From NCBI GenBank assembly GCA_016744805.1, contig JADGDQ010000016.1, positions 1-39,551 on the forward strand: a stretch of DNA of 39,551 nt, given 5' to 3'. The translations under genes were made by a program, and so were the position numbers. Shown piece by piece: positions 14,889 to 22,323 of the stretch (its first letter is position 1; each line of letters starts with the position of its first letter). Source of the stretch: Sulfurovaceae bacterium. GTDB lineage: Bacteria > Campylobacterota > Campylobacteria > Campylobacterales > Sulfurovaceae. Under the pieces are notes generated by a model. That model did not search any database, was not told the origin of the DNA, and saw only the letters and a list, made by a program, of their open reading frames with translations.

Positions 14889-15582
14889 AGCCTATCTCCT
14901 TTGCTTGGGCTTCCATGCTTTCATAGCTCTTGATAAAAAACTCTTTTGATTTGTCTGCTGTGCCATTTTCGTAGTATTCCAAAATACCCTCTATATAAGT
15001 AACTATCAAAGCCTCTTGTGGGATAAGTAGCATTTTGTTATCACAAATTAGTGAGAGATTGAGCATAGTTCTTGCTGTGCGTTTATTGACATCTGCAAAG
15101 TATTGTAAGTATGCTAAATTGTTGTGTAGATAGAGAGCTTTATCATAAGGATTGTCTATGGTTTGAGCCGTGTCAAGTATCTTGTCCATCTGACTCTCTA
15201 GTGTGAGAGCATCACTCGTAGGAATATAATCACTAGCTAGTATATGGTGAATAGTTCTAATCTTATATTTATTGATAGCACAATCATCAGTGAGTATAAA
15301 CTTAAAGCCCTTTTGGAGATTGAGTAGCATCTTTGCATCACTGTAGCTTTTGCCTCCACTAGTTCGCCCATACTCTAATAGTGTAAGAGCGTCAGCTTTG
15401 GAGTAGGTATTACCCTCTATTTTAGCAGAGGTATATACAAAATCAAATCCAAACTTCTTTACAAGGTTTTTGTTCTCCAAAAATGCTTTTAAGGAGAGGG
15501 TTTCATTAATCTCATCTAATTTTTTTGTCTCTTCTGCTGTAAAGATAGGTTGGTAGTTTAAAAAGTCACTATTAAAATTCAT
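14875..15582 (-). CDS. Fic-family protein lacking the catalytic histidine
   Basis: 235 residues, helical. The N-terminal part has TSAKIEGN (51-58), matching the inhibitory S/T-x3-E-G/N motif of self-inhibited Fic proteins (S52, E56, G57). The core motif reads QYFADVNKRTAR (160-171) against the usual HxFxDGNxRTxR: the catalytic His is Gln160 and the first Gly is Val165, while Phe, Asp, Asn and Arg are kept. Fic enzymes transfer AMP or similar groups to protein hydroxyls, and loss of the His normally ends this. It may be a scaffold or regulator, or use altered chemistry. It overlaps the genes on both sides (4 and 14 bases), so it is a stable part of the type III operon and not a chance insertion. 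Confidence 0.8.
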   Translation of the reverse strand: MNFNSDFLNYQPIFTAEETKKLDEINETLSLKAFLENKNLVKKFGFDFVYTSAKIEGNTYSKADALTLLEYGRTSGGKSYSDAKMLLNLQKGFKFILTDDCAINKYKIRTIHHILASDYIPTSDALTLESQMDKILDTAQTIDNPYDKALYLHNNLAYLQYFADVNKRTARTMLNLSLICDNKMLLIPQEALIVTYIEGILEYYENGTADKSKEFFIKSYESMEAQAKEIGYGKE

Positions 15583-16895
15583 AGCTTCTCTTCATCTCTA
15601 TACAATTTACCACTAAACACCCCATGCCCTTTAGTTGTCATACCACCAAGAGAGAGCATACCATTACATATATCTTTTAGTGCTAACTCAAAGGCTTTGA
15701 TATACTCTTGTGTAATGTTTTTCTCTAATAGTATCTCAATATCATACCAATCATCATCTCCATTTTTGGCTATGGTTTTCTCTTGAAACAGATGTCCATC
15801 TATCGCCCCACCTGTAAATCTATCTATACTTACATGGTCAAATGTTTTGGTCTGCTTCTTTTCATCAAAATCCTTGAAACAATCAGAGATAAGTATCTTT
15901 CCTTTTTCTCCAAGTTCTGTTTTTTTATCTTCTGCCAACTCTTTTTTGTGTCCAAATATGACTTTGACTGCATCATTTTTCTCGCCAACTTGAGTATGGT
16001 CTTTATTCTGTTTCAACATCTCTTTGTTGTAGTAGAAAGCAGTTCGATGAGACAATGCCCCTTTGATAGAACTGGCAGGAATAAGGATTTGTTTATCACT
16101 AAGTTTTGCGTTTTCATAATCTACCTCTTTCTCATATACAGGTGTTTGGTCTGCGTCACTATCTCCAAAACCACTCCCAAACATAAAGAAATCATCGGGG
16201 GTTATTTTGAGACTGTAAACGCTATAGATATCTGATATGATGGTCGATAAATCGACCCTACGGTTATTTGATAATTTATGATTTAGACCACTTGAATAAC
16301 CTTCATAAGAGTCTTTATCAAAACTTGATATTTTTATCTCTTTTATGTCTATCTTTCCAAAACCTTTAGTGCCTCCTCCACCAATTATAAAAGAGTTCCT
16401 ATAGAGTAGATTTAAAATCTTTTTAAAACTTACTTCATCATCTTCTATCATCTCTATACTAAATTTAAATTGTGTGCCTTTATAAACTACCTCTTCATCA
16501 AATTTACTATTATTATCTGCTACCCCTTTATTTGTGATAGCTGTATGTTCTCTTATTGGTAAATTATCAAAGAGTTTTAAAAATTTTGTTCTATCTTTCT
16601 CTAAAATCAAATTCTCATTAACTTTACCATTTTCATCTAAAAGCAAGGCATTAGATATAATAAGTTCAGAACCTTTGGCATCTTTATTATTACTATTTTC
16701 ATCACCAAACAATTTGTTTTTATCACCCTTAAAATCTTTTCTAAGTATCCCTGCTATAGATGTCCCAAAAATCATAGGCAATGCATTCCAATCTTTTTGA
16801 ACTGGGCTATCTTGCAAAAAATCACTAGCATTTGAGCCAACTTTTAGGGGTGTTTGGGCTTCTATGATGATATGGGCTATATGTCTAGTTTCCAT
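15579..16895 (-). CDS. Fused double Cas7-like (Csm3-type) RAMP protein
   Basis: 438 residues with two Csm3-like units. Unit 1 (about 1-205) has D29 in FLQDSPV, placed like the catalytic Asp of Csm3, then MIFGTSIAGILR and Gly loop IGGGGTKGFG (171-180). Unit 2 (about 225-438) has D249 in DADQTPV, IPASSIKGALSHR (272-284), SIDRFTGGA (357-364) and LGGMTTKGHG (416-425). In Csm3 these Asp residues cut target RNA at six-base intervals; both seem kept here. It would supply two adjacent backbone subunits of the crRNA complex. It overlaps csx10 by 11 bases and the Fic gene by four. Confidence 0.85.
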   Translation of the reverse strand: METRHIAHIIIEAQTPLKVGSNASDFLQDSPVQKDWNALPMIFGTSIAGILRKDFKGDKNKLFGDENSNNKDAKGSELIISNALLLDENGKVNENLILEKDRTKFLKLFDNLPIREHTAITNKGVADNNSKFDEEVVYKGTQFKFSIEMIEDDEVSFKKILNLLYRNSFIIGGGGTKGFGKIDIKEIKISSFDKDSYEGYSSGLNHKLSNNRRVDLSTIISDIYSVYSLKITPDDFFMFGSGFGDSDADQTPVYEKEVDYENAKLSDKQILIPASSIKGALSHRTAFYYNKEMLKQNKDHTQVGEKNDAVKVIFGHKKELAEDKKTELGEKGKILISDCFKDFDEKKQTKTFDHVSIDRFTGGAIDGHLFQEKTIAKNGDDDWYDIEILLEKNITQEYIKAFELALKDICNGMLSLGGMTTKGHGVFSGKLYRDEEKL

Positions 16896-18246
16896 CTTCT
16901 TGCTCCTTTTTAGTATCTTTTTGCTTTGGCATTTGGATAGAGAGGAGTTTTATAAATTCTAAATTATCAGATACTTCCAATAGTTTCTTTATCTGTTTCT
17001 CTTCCCACTGCTTAACACCACTTGAGATATATTTTTCTATCTCTTCTTTAAAGCCCTCTTCTCCACTTGTACATATACTTCTTATTTTACCCCATTGAGA
17101 GGGTTTTATTTTTTTATAAAGAGGTTTATTGTCTAATATAAATGTATCTACTTCATCTAAAATATTTAGTTTATCTTGCTTAGTATCTTCTCTTTGGCGT
17201 AAAAACTTGCCTAAAGGACTTTTTATCTTTTTTATCTCTTCATTTATCCTCTTATCTTCTTTAATTAAGCTAAACCCGTCTCTAGCCATCAAAAAACTAG
17301 GATTGACTAAAATCTCACCAAAACCCTCTGCAAGATATGCACCTACTCCCTTTTGAATATCTGCTAACTGCTTCTTTGTAGCACTCTTTAAGACTATCAC
17401 TGAACCTTTATTGATGCACGCTCTCTCATAGGTTTTAGTCTGCATCGCTCCATTATAGGGGGTAAATGATGAGGTTTTAATTTGAGATTTAGCGTAATCT
17501 ACCTCTACACCTTTACAAATATAACTTAAATCATAAGTAGGATTACCCTCTTCATCCACAAGAGCTAGACGAGAGTTAGCATAGAGTATAATAGTTTGAG
17601 CTTTTTTATCTTCTATAGACTCTCTTTGTCTCTCTACTTTTTGGATAGATACACTGCCATATTGAGCAGATTTAGATTTACCTAATCTTTTTTGACCGAC
17701 TATTGTCTCTTCTAAAAGTTGTAAATCTTTTGGTTTCATATCATAATCTATTTTGATAGAAAATCTCCACTTAAGCCCTTTTCTCATCGCAGAGTAGCCA
17801 AACATAGAACCATCAAGACTTTTTCTATTTGTTTTGTCATAGGCTGATTTTTGAGCATAGTTGTAGTCTATATATATAACTTCATTATCTTTAGTAATAT
17901 ATCCATTTCTTTTTTGTTTAAGTTGGTCAAATACTTTAAAATCTTCTATAAGATGATGGTTATAAAGCTCTTCTTCTTTGCCTTTATCAAAGAAGTAACT
18001 TAAGGGCATTTTGTAAGTCTCTTTGCCATCGTGTAAAATATGAGCATCTCCAAATCTAACTTTTCCACTATGAAAAATATCAAAGCTTATACCTCTTTTT
18101 TGAAATTCAGGATACTCTCTAGCCACCATACCCAAAAAGTTAGACCCTGCTATAAAATCTAAATTTTGTATATTTCCCTCTGTATTTGAAGTAGCAGGTA
18201 AAACAATATCACTTAAAAACTCTACTTCATAGATTAATTCTCTCAT
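16885..18246 (-). CDS. csx10: Csx10-like Cas5-group RAMP protein
   Basis: 453 residues. Features I associate with Csx10 (the III-D Cas5-like subunit) are an N-terminal strand with LPATSNTEGN and LDFIAGSNFLGMVARE, the RLGKSKSAQYG block (187-197), FTPYNGAMQTKTYER followed by KGSVIVL, and a Gly-rich GVGAYLAEGFGEILVNP (300-316). In III-D complexes this subunit holds the 5' handle of the crRNA beside Cas10. The C-terminal about 130 residues are helical and Lys/Glu-rich. Its presence is the main reason for calling the locus III-D-like. It overlaps the neighbours by 4 and 11 bases. Confidence 0.75.
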   Translation of the reverse strand: MRELIYEVEFLSDIVLPATSNTEGNIQNLDFIAGSNFLGMVAREYPEFQKRGISFDIFHSGKVRFGDAHILHDGKETYKMPLSYFFDKGKEEELYNHHLIEDFKVFDQLKQKRNGYITKDNEVIYIDYNYAQKSAYDKTNRKSLDGSMFGYSAMRKGLKWRFSIKIDYDMKPKDLQLLEETIVGQKRLGKSKSAQYGSVSIQKVERQRESIEDKKAQTIILYANSRLALVDEEGNPTYDLSYICKGVEVDYAKSQIKTSSFTPYNGAMQTKTYERACINKGSVIVLKSATKKQLADIQKGVGAYLAEGFGEILVNPSFLMARDGFSLIKEDKRINEEIKKIKSPLGKFLRQREDTKQDKLNILDEVDTFILDNKPLYKKIKPSQWGKIRSICTSGEEGFKEEIEKYISSGVKQWEEKQIKKLLEVSDNLEFIKLLSIQMPKQKDTKKEQEDGN

Positions 18247-18728
18247 TTTATCTCCTTGAACTCACATCTACCCAAACCACGGTTACGATTAAGCCCCATG
18301 CGTTTTATCATTTTAAGAGCTTGTTTTAACTTATCACAGTCTTCTTTTGGCACATCTAAAATCTCACCATAAAGAGTAAGAGGAATAACCACCTCTATCT
18401 CTCTTAGGCTATCATCAACGGCAATGCCATTTTCTATTTTAGTAGAAGCAATAACATCATAAAGATTATTTTGAAGTTTGTTTGATATTATTTCATTTTT
18501 TTCATCTTTTTTGATAGTGGCATTAGCAAAATAACACTGATGTAAAAAGTTTATTTCTAATGTTTCTAATACTACCATTTCTCGTACTAGACCTTTAATC
18601 GTCTTAGCAGGAGCATAAGGCAATCCATCACTATCTTTTACCACAGAGCTATCTAATTTAGCCCCAGCACTAAGTCCAGAACCCAAATGCCAATAGTCAA
18701 AAAATGTAAGTGTGTATTTTAGAGTCAT
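18243..18728 (-). CDS. Small Cas7-like (Csm3-type) RAMP protein
   Basis: 161 residues, a single RAMP domain. It has HLGSGLSAGAKLDSSVVKD with D26 in the position of the Csm3 catalytic Asp, YAPAKTIKGLVRE (a loop equivalent to the IPGSSLKG motif), and RNRGLGRCEF as the C-terminal Gly-rich loop. It would be one backbone subunit of the interference complex. It is shorter than stand-alone Csm3 (about 210-220 residues) but has the expected start and end motifs. It overlaps cas10 and csx10 by four bases each. Confidence 0.8.
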   Translation of the reverse strand: MTLKYTLTFFDYWHLGSGLSAGAKLDSSVVKDSDGLPYAPAKTIKGLVREMVVLETLEINFLHQCYFANATIKKDEKNEIISNKLQNNLYDVIASTKIENGIAVDDSLREIEVVIPLTLYGEILDVPKEDCDKLKQALKMIKRMGLNRNRGLGRCEFKEIK

Positions 18729-20113
18729 TTTGTCTCCTTTGGTATATCTGTGACTGAAAGTATTTGTAGTATATCGTAGATGGGGGTTTTCATATAATCA
18801 TCTTTTTTGATAATAAGATTCTCATTAGATAAATCCTTATGAAAAAACTTCAAATTATTATCCATAATCTCACAGTTCCAATTATCCTTCTCTTTGACTA
18901 TAGTGTTTACTCTTTTAAGTAGATTTTTTGCATTGGTATCACTCTTGTAAAGTTCACTCAACCACTCTCTAAGCCTAGATATAGGGCTATTATCACATCT
19001 ATATGCCTCTATAGTATAGATAAAGTCTTGTATATTTGCTTCATCTTCTTTATACAAATAATAAGCTCCAAAATCACATCTAATAATTTGATTATCATTT
19101 CTAATGGTAAGCTCATCTTCTACAAACTTATCCCAATTTTGATAGTGTGAGCCTTGGATATTGTGAAGCATCAAACAAGAGTGTTCTCTGCTTGAATGAT
19201 TTTTAGCCACCCCACATAGAGCCTCTGCCAAATCTACAGCATAGTGAAAAGGGTATTTTTCATTACAGTAGGCTATCCCTGCACAGGCGGTGAGTTTCTC
19301 CTTGATACCCTTTAGCTCTTTTATATTTTTTTTATTAGTATTCTCTTCAAAATTATTTAAAAAGTTTTTTGTAAAATTTAGGGCATCATTGGCACTGCAT
19401 ATTACAGTTACATCATCACCACCAACGATAACTTCTCTAATGTGCATAGAGTCTCTTTTAGCATCTTTTACAGCCTTTTTTGTGCCTTTATCTAATTCTA
19501 AAGAGAATTTACTTAGTTTAGATCCTAGTTGTGGAATAAGTTTACCTAACCCATTTCCATCTATATGAATTACTGCTATTTTGCCTTTGCCATTTTTCAT
19601 ATAAGAGAAGTTTTTAAACTCAGTGACATGTGGATTGTCTTTGTAAAATTTTTTATTTGCTTCTAATTTTTGAGAAGTCGCCCTATCCTTATCTTTTACT
19701 ATAGCAGGTCTAGCAGTTTTTGGATTGAGTTTCATAAGATTAATACTCATATCAAGTGGGATAGAGGGCTTATTTCTTTGGATTTTTAAATTTGTTTCTA
19801 AATCGTTAATATAATCTTTCGCATCTCCATCAAATTTTATAACTGCTTGAGATAGTGTAATACCATAAGCTTTTTGAGAAATAATTTTTGGAAAATTTAA
19901 AACCACTTTTTGACACTCATCATAACTATTAAATACGGCTTTTATGTTACCTGCCGTATTGATTAAAGTCTCATTAGGCTTATAATTTTTACTAAATTCA
20001 TTTGCTATATCTTTGACAATCTCACTAGCTCCTACAATCTCTTGAAGCTTATTTGTTGCAAAGATAAAATCTTGAATCCCTTGTACACTTGCTCCATACA
20101 AATATTTACTCAT
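18725..20113 (-). CDS. cas10: Cas10, short form with GGDD cyclase motif and no HD domain
   Basis: Large subunit of the type III complex. 462 residues from the ATG at 20113, which has GGAGG close upstream; an ATG four codons earlier at 20125 is too close to be served by it. The protein opens directly in the first palm region (GIQDFIFATNKLQEIVGAS, about 12-30), has IDGNGLGK (184-191) and the polymerase motif GGDD (231-234), then a helical region. There is no N-terminal HD nuclease domain, so no DNA cutting is expected, while synthesis of cyclic oligoadenylate from ATP should be possible. It is much shorter than standard Cas10 (600-1000). It starts the long 11-gene overlapping run. Confidence 0.9.
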   Translation of the reverse strand: MSKYLYGASVQGIQDFIFATNKLQEIVGASEIVKDIANEFSKNYKPNETLINTAGNIKAVFNSYDECQKVVLNFPKIISQKAYGITLSQAVIKFDGDAKDYINDLETNLKIQRNKPSIPLDMSINLMKLNPKTARPAIVKDKDRATSQKLEANKKFYKDNPHVTEFKNFSYMKNGKGKIAVIHIDGNGLGKLIPQLGSKLSKFSLELDKGTKKAVKDAKRDSMHIREVIVGGDDVTVICSANDALNFTKNFLNNFEENTNKKNIKELKGIKEKLTACAGIAYCNEKYPFHYAVDLAEALCGVAKNHSSREHSCLMLHNIQGSHYQNWDKFVEDELTIRNDNQIIRCDFGAYYLYKEDEANIQDFIYTIEAYRCDNSPISRLREWLSELYKSDTNAKNLLKRVNTIVKEKDNWNCEIMDNNLKFFHKDLSNENLIIKKDDYMKTPIYDILQILSVTDIPKETK

Positions 20114-20139
20114 CTTTTCCTCCATAAATCATTGGAACT

Positions 20140-20145
20140 ATTATA
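20140..20145 (-). promoter_or_regulatory. Probable -10 of the cas10 operon
   Basis: On the minus strand a TATAAT hexamer lies in the only real gap of the locus (44 bases between the cas6 stop and the longest cas10 frame), about 27 bases before the cas10 ATG. It would let the interference and effector genes be transcribed apart from pyrF-cas6. Confidence 0.5.
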
Positions 20146-20169
20146 TCTTAATAATAAGCCAAAAGATGT

Positions 20170-20994
20170 CTAGTAAAGAACTCTAACACTCCCCAATCCC
20201 ATAACGGTCTGTTTGCCAACGCCTAGAATCTCTCCGAGTTTGAGGAGGTTGTAGCTTTTGGGGTCGAGGTTTTGTATCTGTATGATTCCCATAATGCCGT
20301 CCATATTCATTTTGCTCTTTTGGCGGTTGCTTTTTCTGATAATTTTTTTGTGGTATAAGGAGCTAGAAATTATTTGATAGCTTGGTGTATAGTCTAGTTT
20401 GGCATAGGGTTCTTTGTGGTAGATTTGTCTCTCTCGTTGGTGGATAGAGCGGAGTATATCGTTAAGCTCTACAGAGTCTCTGAGGAAACGGTTATTTTTT
20501 TTGATGCGTAGAGGTGTGATGAGGTCTAGGGTGATGTTTTTGTTTGGTGATTTTGTGGGGGTAAACTCTTTGGGTCTACTCTCCAAAGGCTCAAAAAGTC
20601 CCTTGGCATAGATGGGCTTTGCATTTAAAAATATCTCAAAGGTATCAAAGGTCAATTTGCTACCCCCTAGACCCACTTGGGTGAGCATCTTGTGTATGCT
20701 ACTTATAATGTAAGCGAGTTTGTCACTATTAGAGGAAAAAACAAAAAGAGAAAAATCAAATAATTCACTCCCTAGTGTTGTCTCAAAGCGGTAGCTGTGA
20801 TAGCTATTTTGGGCTTCATAAAAGTCATAATAGAGACAATTTTGTTGGGCAAAGCACCCTTGGCACTGATAGGAGGGGTTGATACAGACTACTTTTTTAA
20901 GAGCATATCCAAACGCCCCACGCAGAGCAGAACCCATAAAGTAGGGGGCTTTGTGGTGGGTTTGTACTTTGACTTTGATTTGCTGGTAGTGCAT
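20170..20994 (-). CDS. cas6: Cas6 CRISPR RNA-processing endoribonuclease
   Basis: 274 residues. Cuts repeat RNA to release crRNAs. The N-terminus has FMGSALRGAFGYALKKVVC and four cysteines (C37, C44, C47, C53) typical of Cas6 forms with a possible zinc site. The C-terminal part has the Cas6 Gly-rich loop GEILGVGKQTVMGLGSVRV. Catalytic residues of Cas6 vary and I cannot assign them. The ATG begins right after the pyrF stop, and its ribosome site GGGGAG lies within the last codons of pyrF, so translation is coupled to pyrF. This implies the CRISPR locus arrived or was fixed downstream of a housekeeping promoter. Confidence 0.9.
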   Translation of the reverse strand: MHYQQIKVKVQTHHKAPYFMGSALRGAFGYALKKVVCINPSYQCQGCFAQQNCLYYDFYEAQNSYHSYRFETTLGSELFDFSLFVFSSNSDKLAYIISSIHKMLTQVGLGGSKLTFDTFEIFLNAKPIYAKGLFEPLESRPKEFTPTKSPNKNITLDLITPLRIKKNNRFLRDSVELNDILRSIHQRERQIYHKEPYAKLDYTPSYQIISSSLYHKKIIRKSNRQKSKMNMDGIMGIIQIQNLDPKSYNLLKLGEILGVGKQTVMGLGSVRVLY

Positions 20995-21684
20995 CTACTC
21001 CCCTATCTTCTCCAAAATCTTCTCTACTCTCTCTTTTGGGTTGCTGTCTTTATAGATTGGTCGTCCAATGACAGGAAAGTCTACCCCCTCTTGTTTGGCT
21101 AGATCTAGGGTGGCTACTCTCTTTTGGTCTCCTGCATCTTCACCAAAAGGGCGGATACCAGGGCAGAGGGTGAGGAAGTTGGGGCTTGTTGCATTTTTAA
21201 TCATTCTACTCTCAAAAGCAGAACAGACCACACCATCTAAACCACTAGCATAGCTCATTTTGGCAAACTGTTGGGCTTTTTGGTCTATGCTTTTTTCGTA
21301 GATAGCTTGAAAGTTCTCTTCATCAAAAGAGGTAAGAGCTGTGACTGCTAGTACTAGAGGACGGTTTGGATACTGCTCTAGTCTCTGCATCACTGCACGC
21401 ATAGCCACCACCCCTGCACTTGCGTGGATATTAAACATATCTATTCCCAACTTGGCAATCTCCTCAGCAGCATCAGCCATAGTGTTTGGAATATCATAGA
21501 GTTTTAGATCAAGAAAAATCTTAAAGTTTGGGTTTATCTCTTTGAGAGCTTGGATAAATGGTTTACCATCACGGATATAGCTTCTAAAGCCTACTTTCAT
21601 CCATATATCATACTCAGCCAAGGAGGTAGCAAGAGCAATATTTTCATCCGCAGAGGGTAGGTCAAGTGCAACAGATAGTTTCAT
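20995..21684 (-). CDS. pyrF: Orotidine 5'-phosphate decarboxylase
   Basis: Last step of UMP synthesis, converting OMP to UMP and CO2. 229 residues from the ATG at 21684, which has AGGA six bases upstream; the frame reaches 21723 but only MKLSVALD onward fits the family. The active-site motif [20 protein letters not shown] and the phosphate-binding CPGIRP and GRPIY segments are all present. It diverges from the cyclophilin gene and runs directly into cas6. Confidence 0.95.
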   Translation of the reverse strand: MKLSVALDLPSADENIALATSLAEYDIWMKVGFRSYIRDGKPFIQALKEINPNFKIFLDLKLYDIPNTMADAAEEIAKLGIDMFNIHASAGVVAMRAVMQRLEQYPNRPLVLAVTALTSFDEENFQAIYEKSIDQKAQQFAKMSYASGLDGVVCSAFESRMIKNATSPNFLTLCPGIRPFGEDAGDQKRVATLDLAKQEGVDFPVIGRPIYKDSNPKERVEKILEKIGE

Positions 21685-21708
21685 AATCATTCCTAAAAAA
21701 AATTTAGC

Positions 21709-21714
21709 TATAAT
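21709..21714 (+). promoter_or_regulatory. -10 hexamer of the cyclophilin gene
   Basis: TATAAT in TTTAGCTATAATCAT lies in the 66-base gap between divergent pyrF and the cyclophilin gene, 36 bases before the ATG at 21751. AAGGA follows before the start. Confidence 0.5.
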
Positions 21715-21750
21715 CATATCCAAATTTTAACTAATAAGGACTAAACAACA

Positions 21751-22275
21751 ATGTTTGGAAAGCAATTAAAAGAGTATAATCTATCTTCAGAGGCATTAGC
21801 ACAGTTACAATATGCAGAGGTAACTACAAGCAAAGGGACAATTTGGCTCAAGCTTTTTCCAGAGTTAGCACCAAATAGTGTAGCAAACATGGCAGAGTTG
21901 GCAAACTCTAAATTTTATGACAATCTAGCATTTCACCGTGTGATTCCTAACTTTATGGCTCAGGGTGGGTGCCCTCACTCTGGACCTACAGGAAACCAAG
22001 CAATGGCAGGGACAGGTGGACCAGATTGGGCTATTGCTTGTGAGACAGATAATGGAGTAGCTCACAAAAGAGGCTCGTTTTCTATGGCACACGCAGGACC
22101 TAATACTGGTGGGAGTCAGTTCTTTATCACTTTTGTAGCTACGCCTCATCTTGATGGTGTGCATACAGTCTTTGGTGGGATAGAAGATGATGATGCTCAG
22201 AGCTTTTCTGTTTTGGATAGTATAGACCAAGGGGATGCTATTGAATCAATAAGAGTTGTGCCTAGTCGCGACTAA
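21751..22275 (+). CDS. Cyclophilin-type peptidyl-prolyl cis-trans isomerase
   Basis: 174 residues, cytoplasmic (no signal peptide). Speeds prolyl isomerisation in protein folding. Cyclophilin motifs are AFHRVIPNFMAQGG with the catalytic Arg, GSFSMAHAGPNTGGSQFFIT and LDGVHTVFGGI. Its start follows AAGGA. It is followed after 48 bases by nadE, probably in one transcript. Confidence 0.93.
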   Translation: MFGKQLKEYNLSSEALAQLQYAEVTTSKGTIWLKLFPELAPNSVANMAELANSKFYDNLAFHRVIPNFMAQGGCPHSGPTGNQAMAGTGGPDWAIACETDNGVAHKRGSFSMAHAGPNTGGSQFFITFVATPHLDGVHTVFGGIEDDDAQSFSVLDSIDQGDAIESIRVVPSRD

Positions 22276-22283
22276 TACAAAAT

Positions 22284-22303
22284 GGTAGGAGACCTCTCCT
22301 GCC
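22284..22303 (+). promoter_or_regulatory. GC-rich hairpin between the cyclophilin gene and nadE
   Basis: GGTAGGAGA faces TCTCCTGCC with one T-G pair and a tight loop. No T run follows, so it is not a standard terminator. It lies just before the nadE ribosome site (AAAGGAG at about 22309-22315) and could stabilise the message or tune nadE translation. Confidence 0.3.
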
Positions 22304-22323
22304 TTACCAAAGGAGTTCTACCC

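Noticed and set aside
22282-22323. Upstream in-frame start of nadE
   Set aside because: The extra residues run through a hairpin and the ribosome site; AAAGGAG serves the ATG at 22324.
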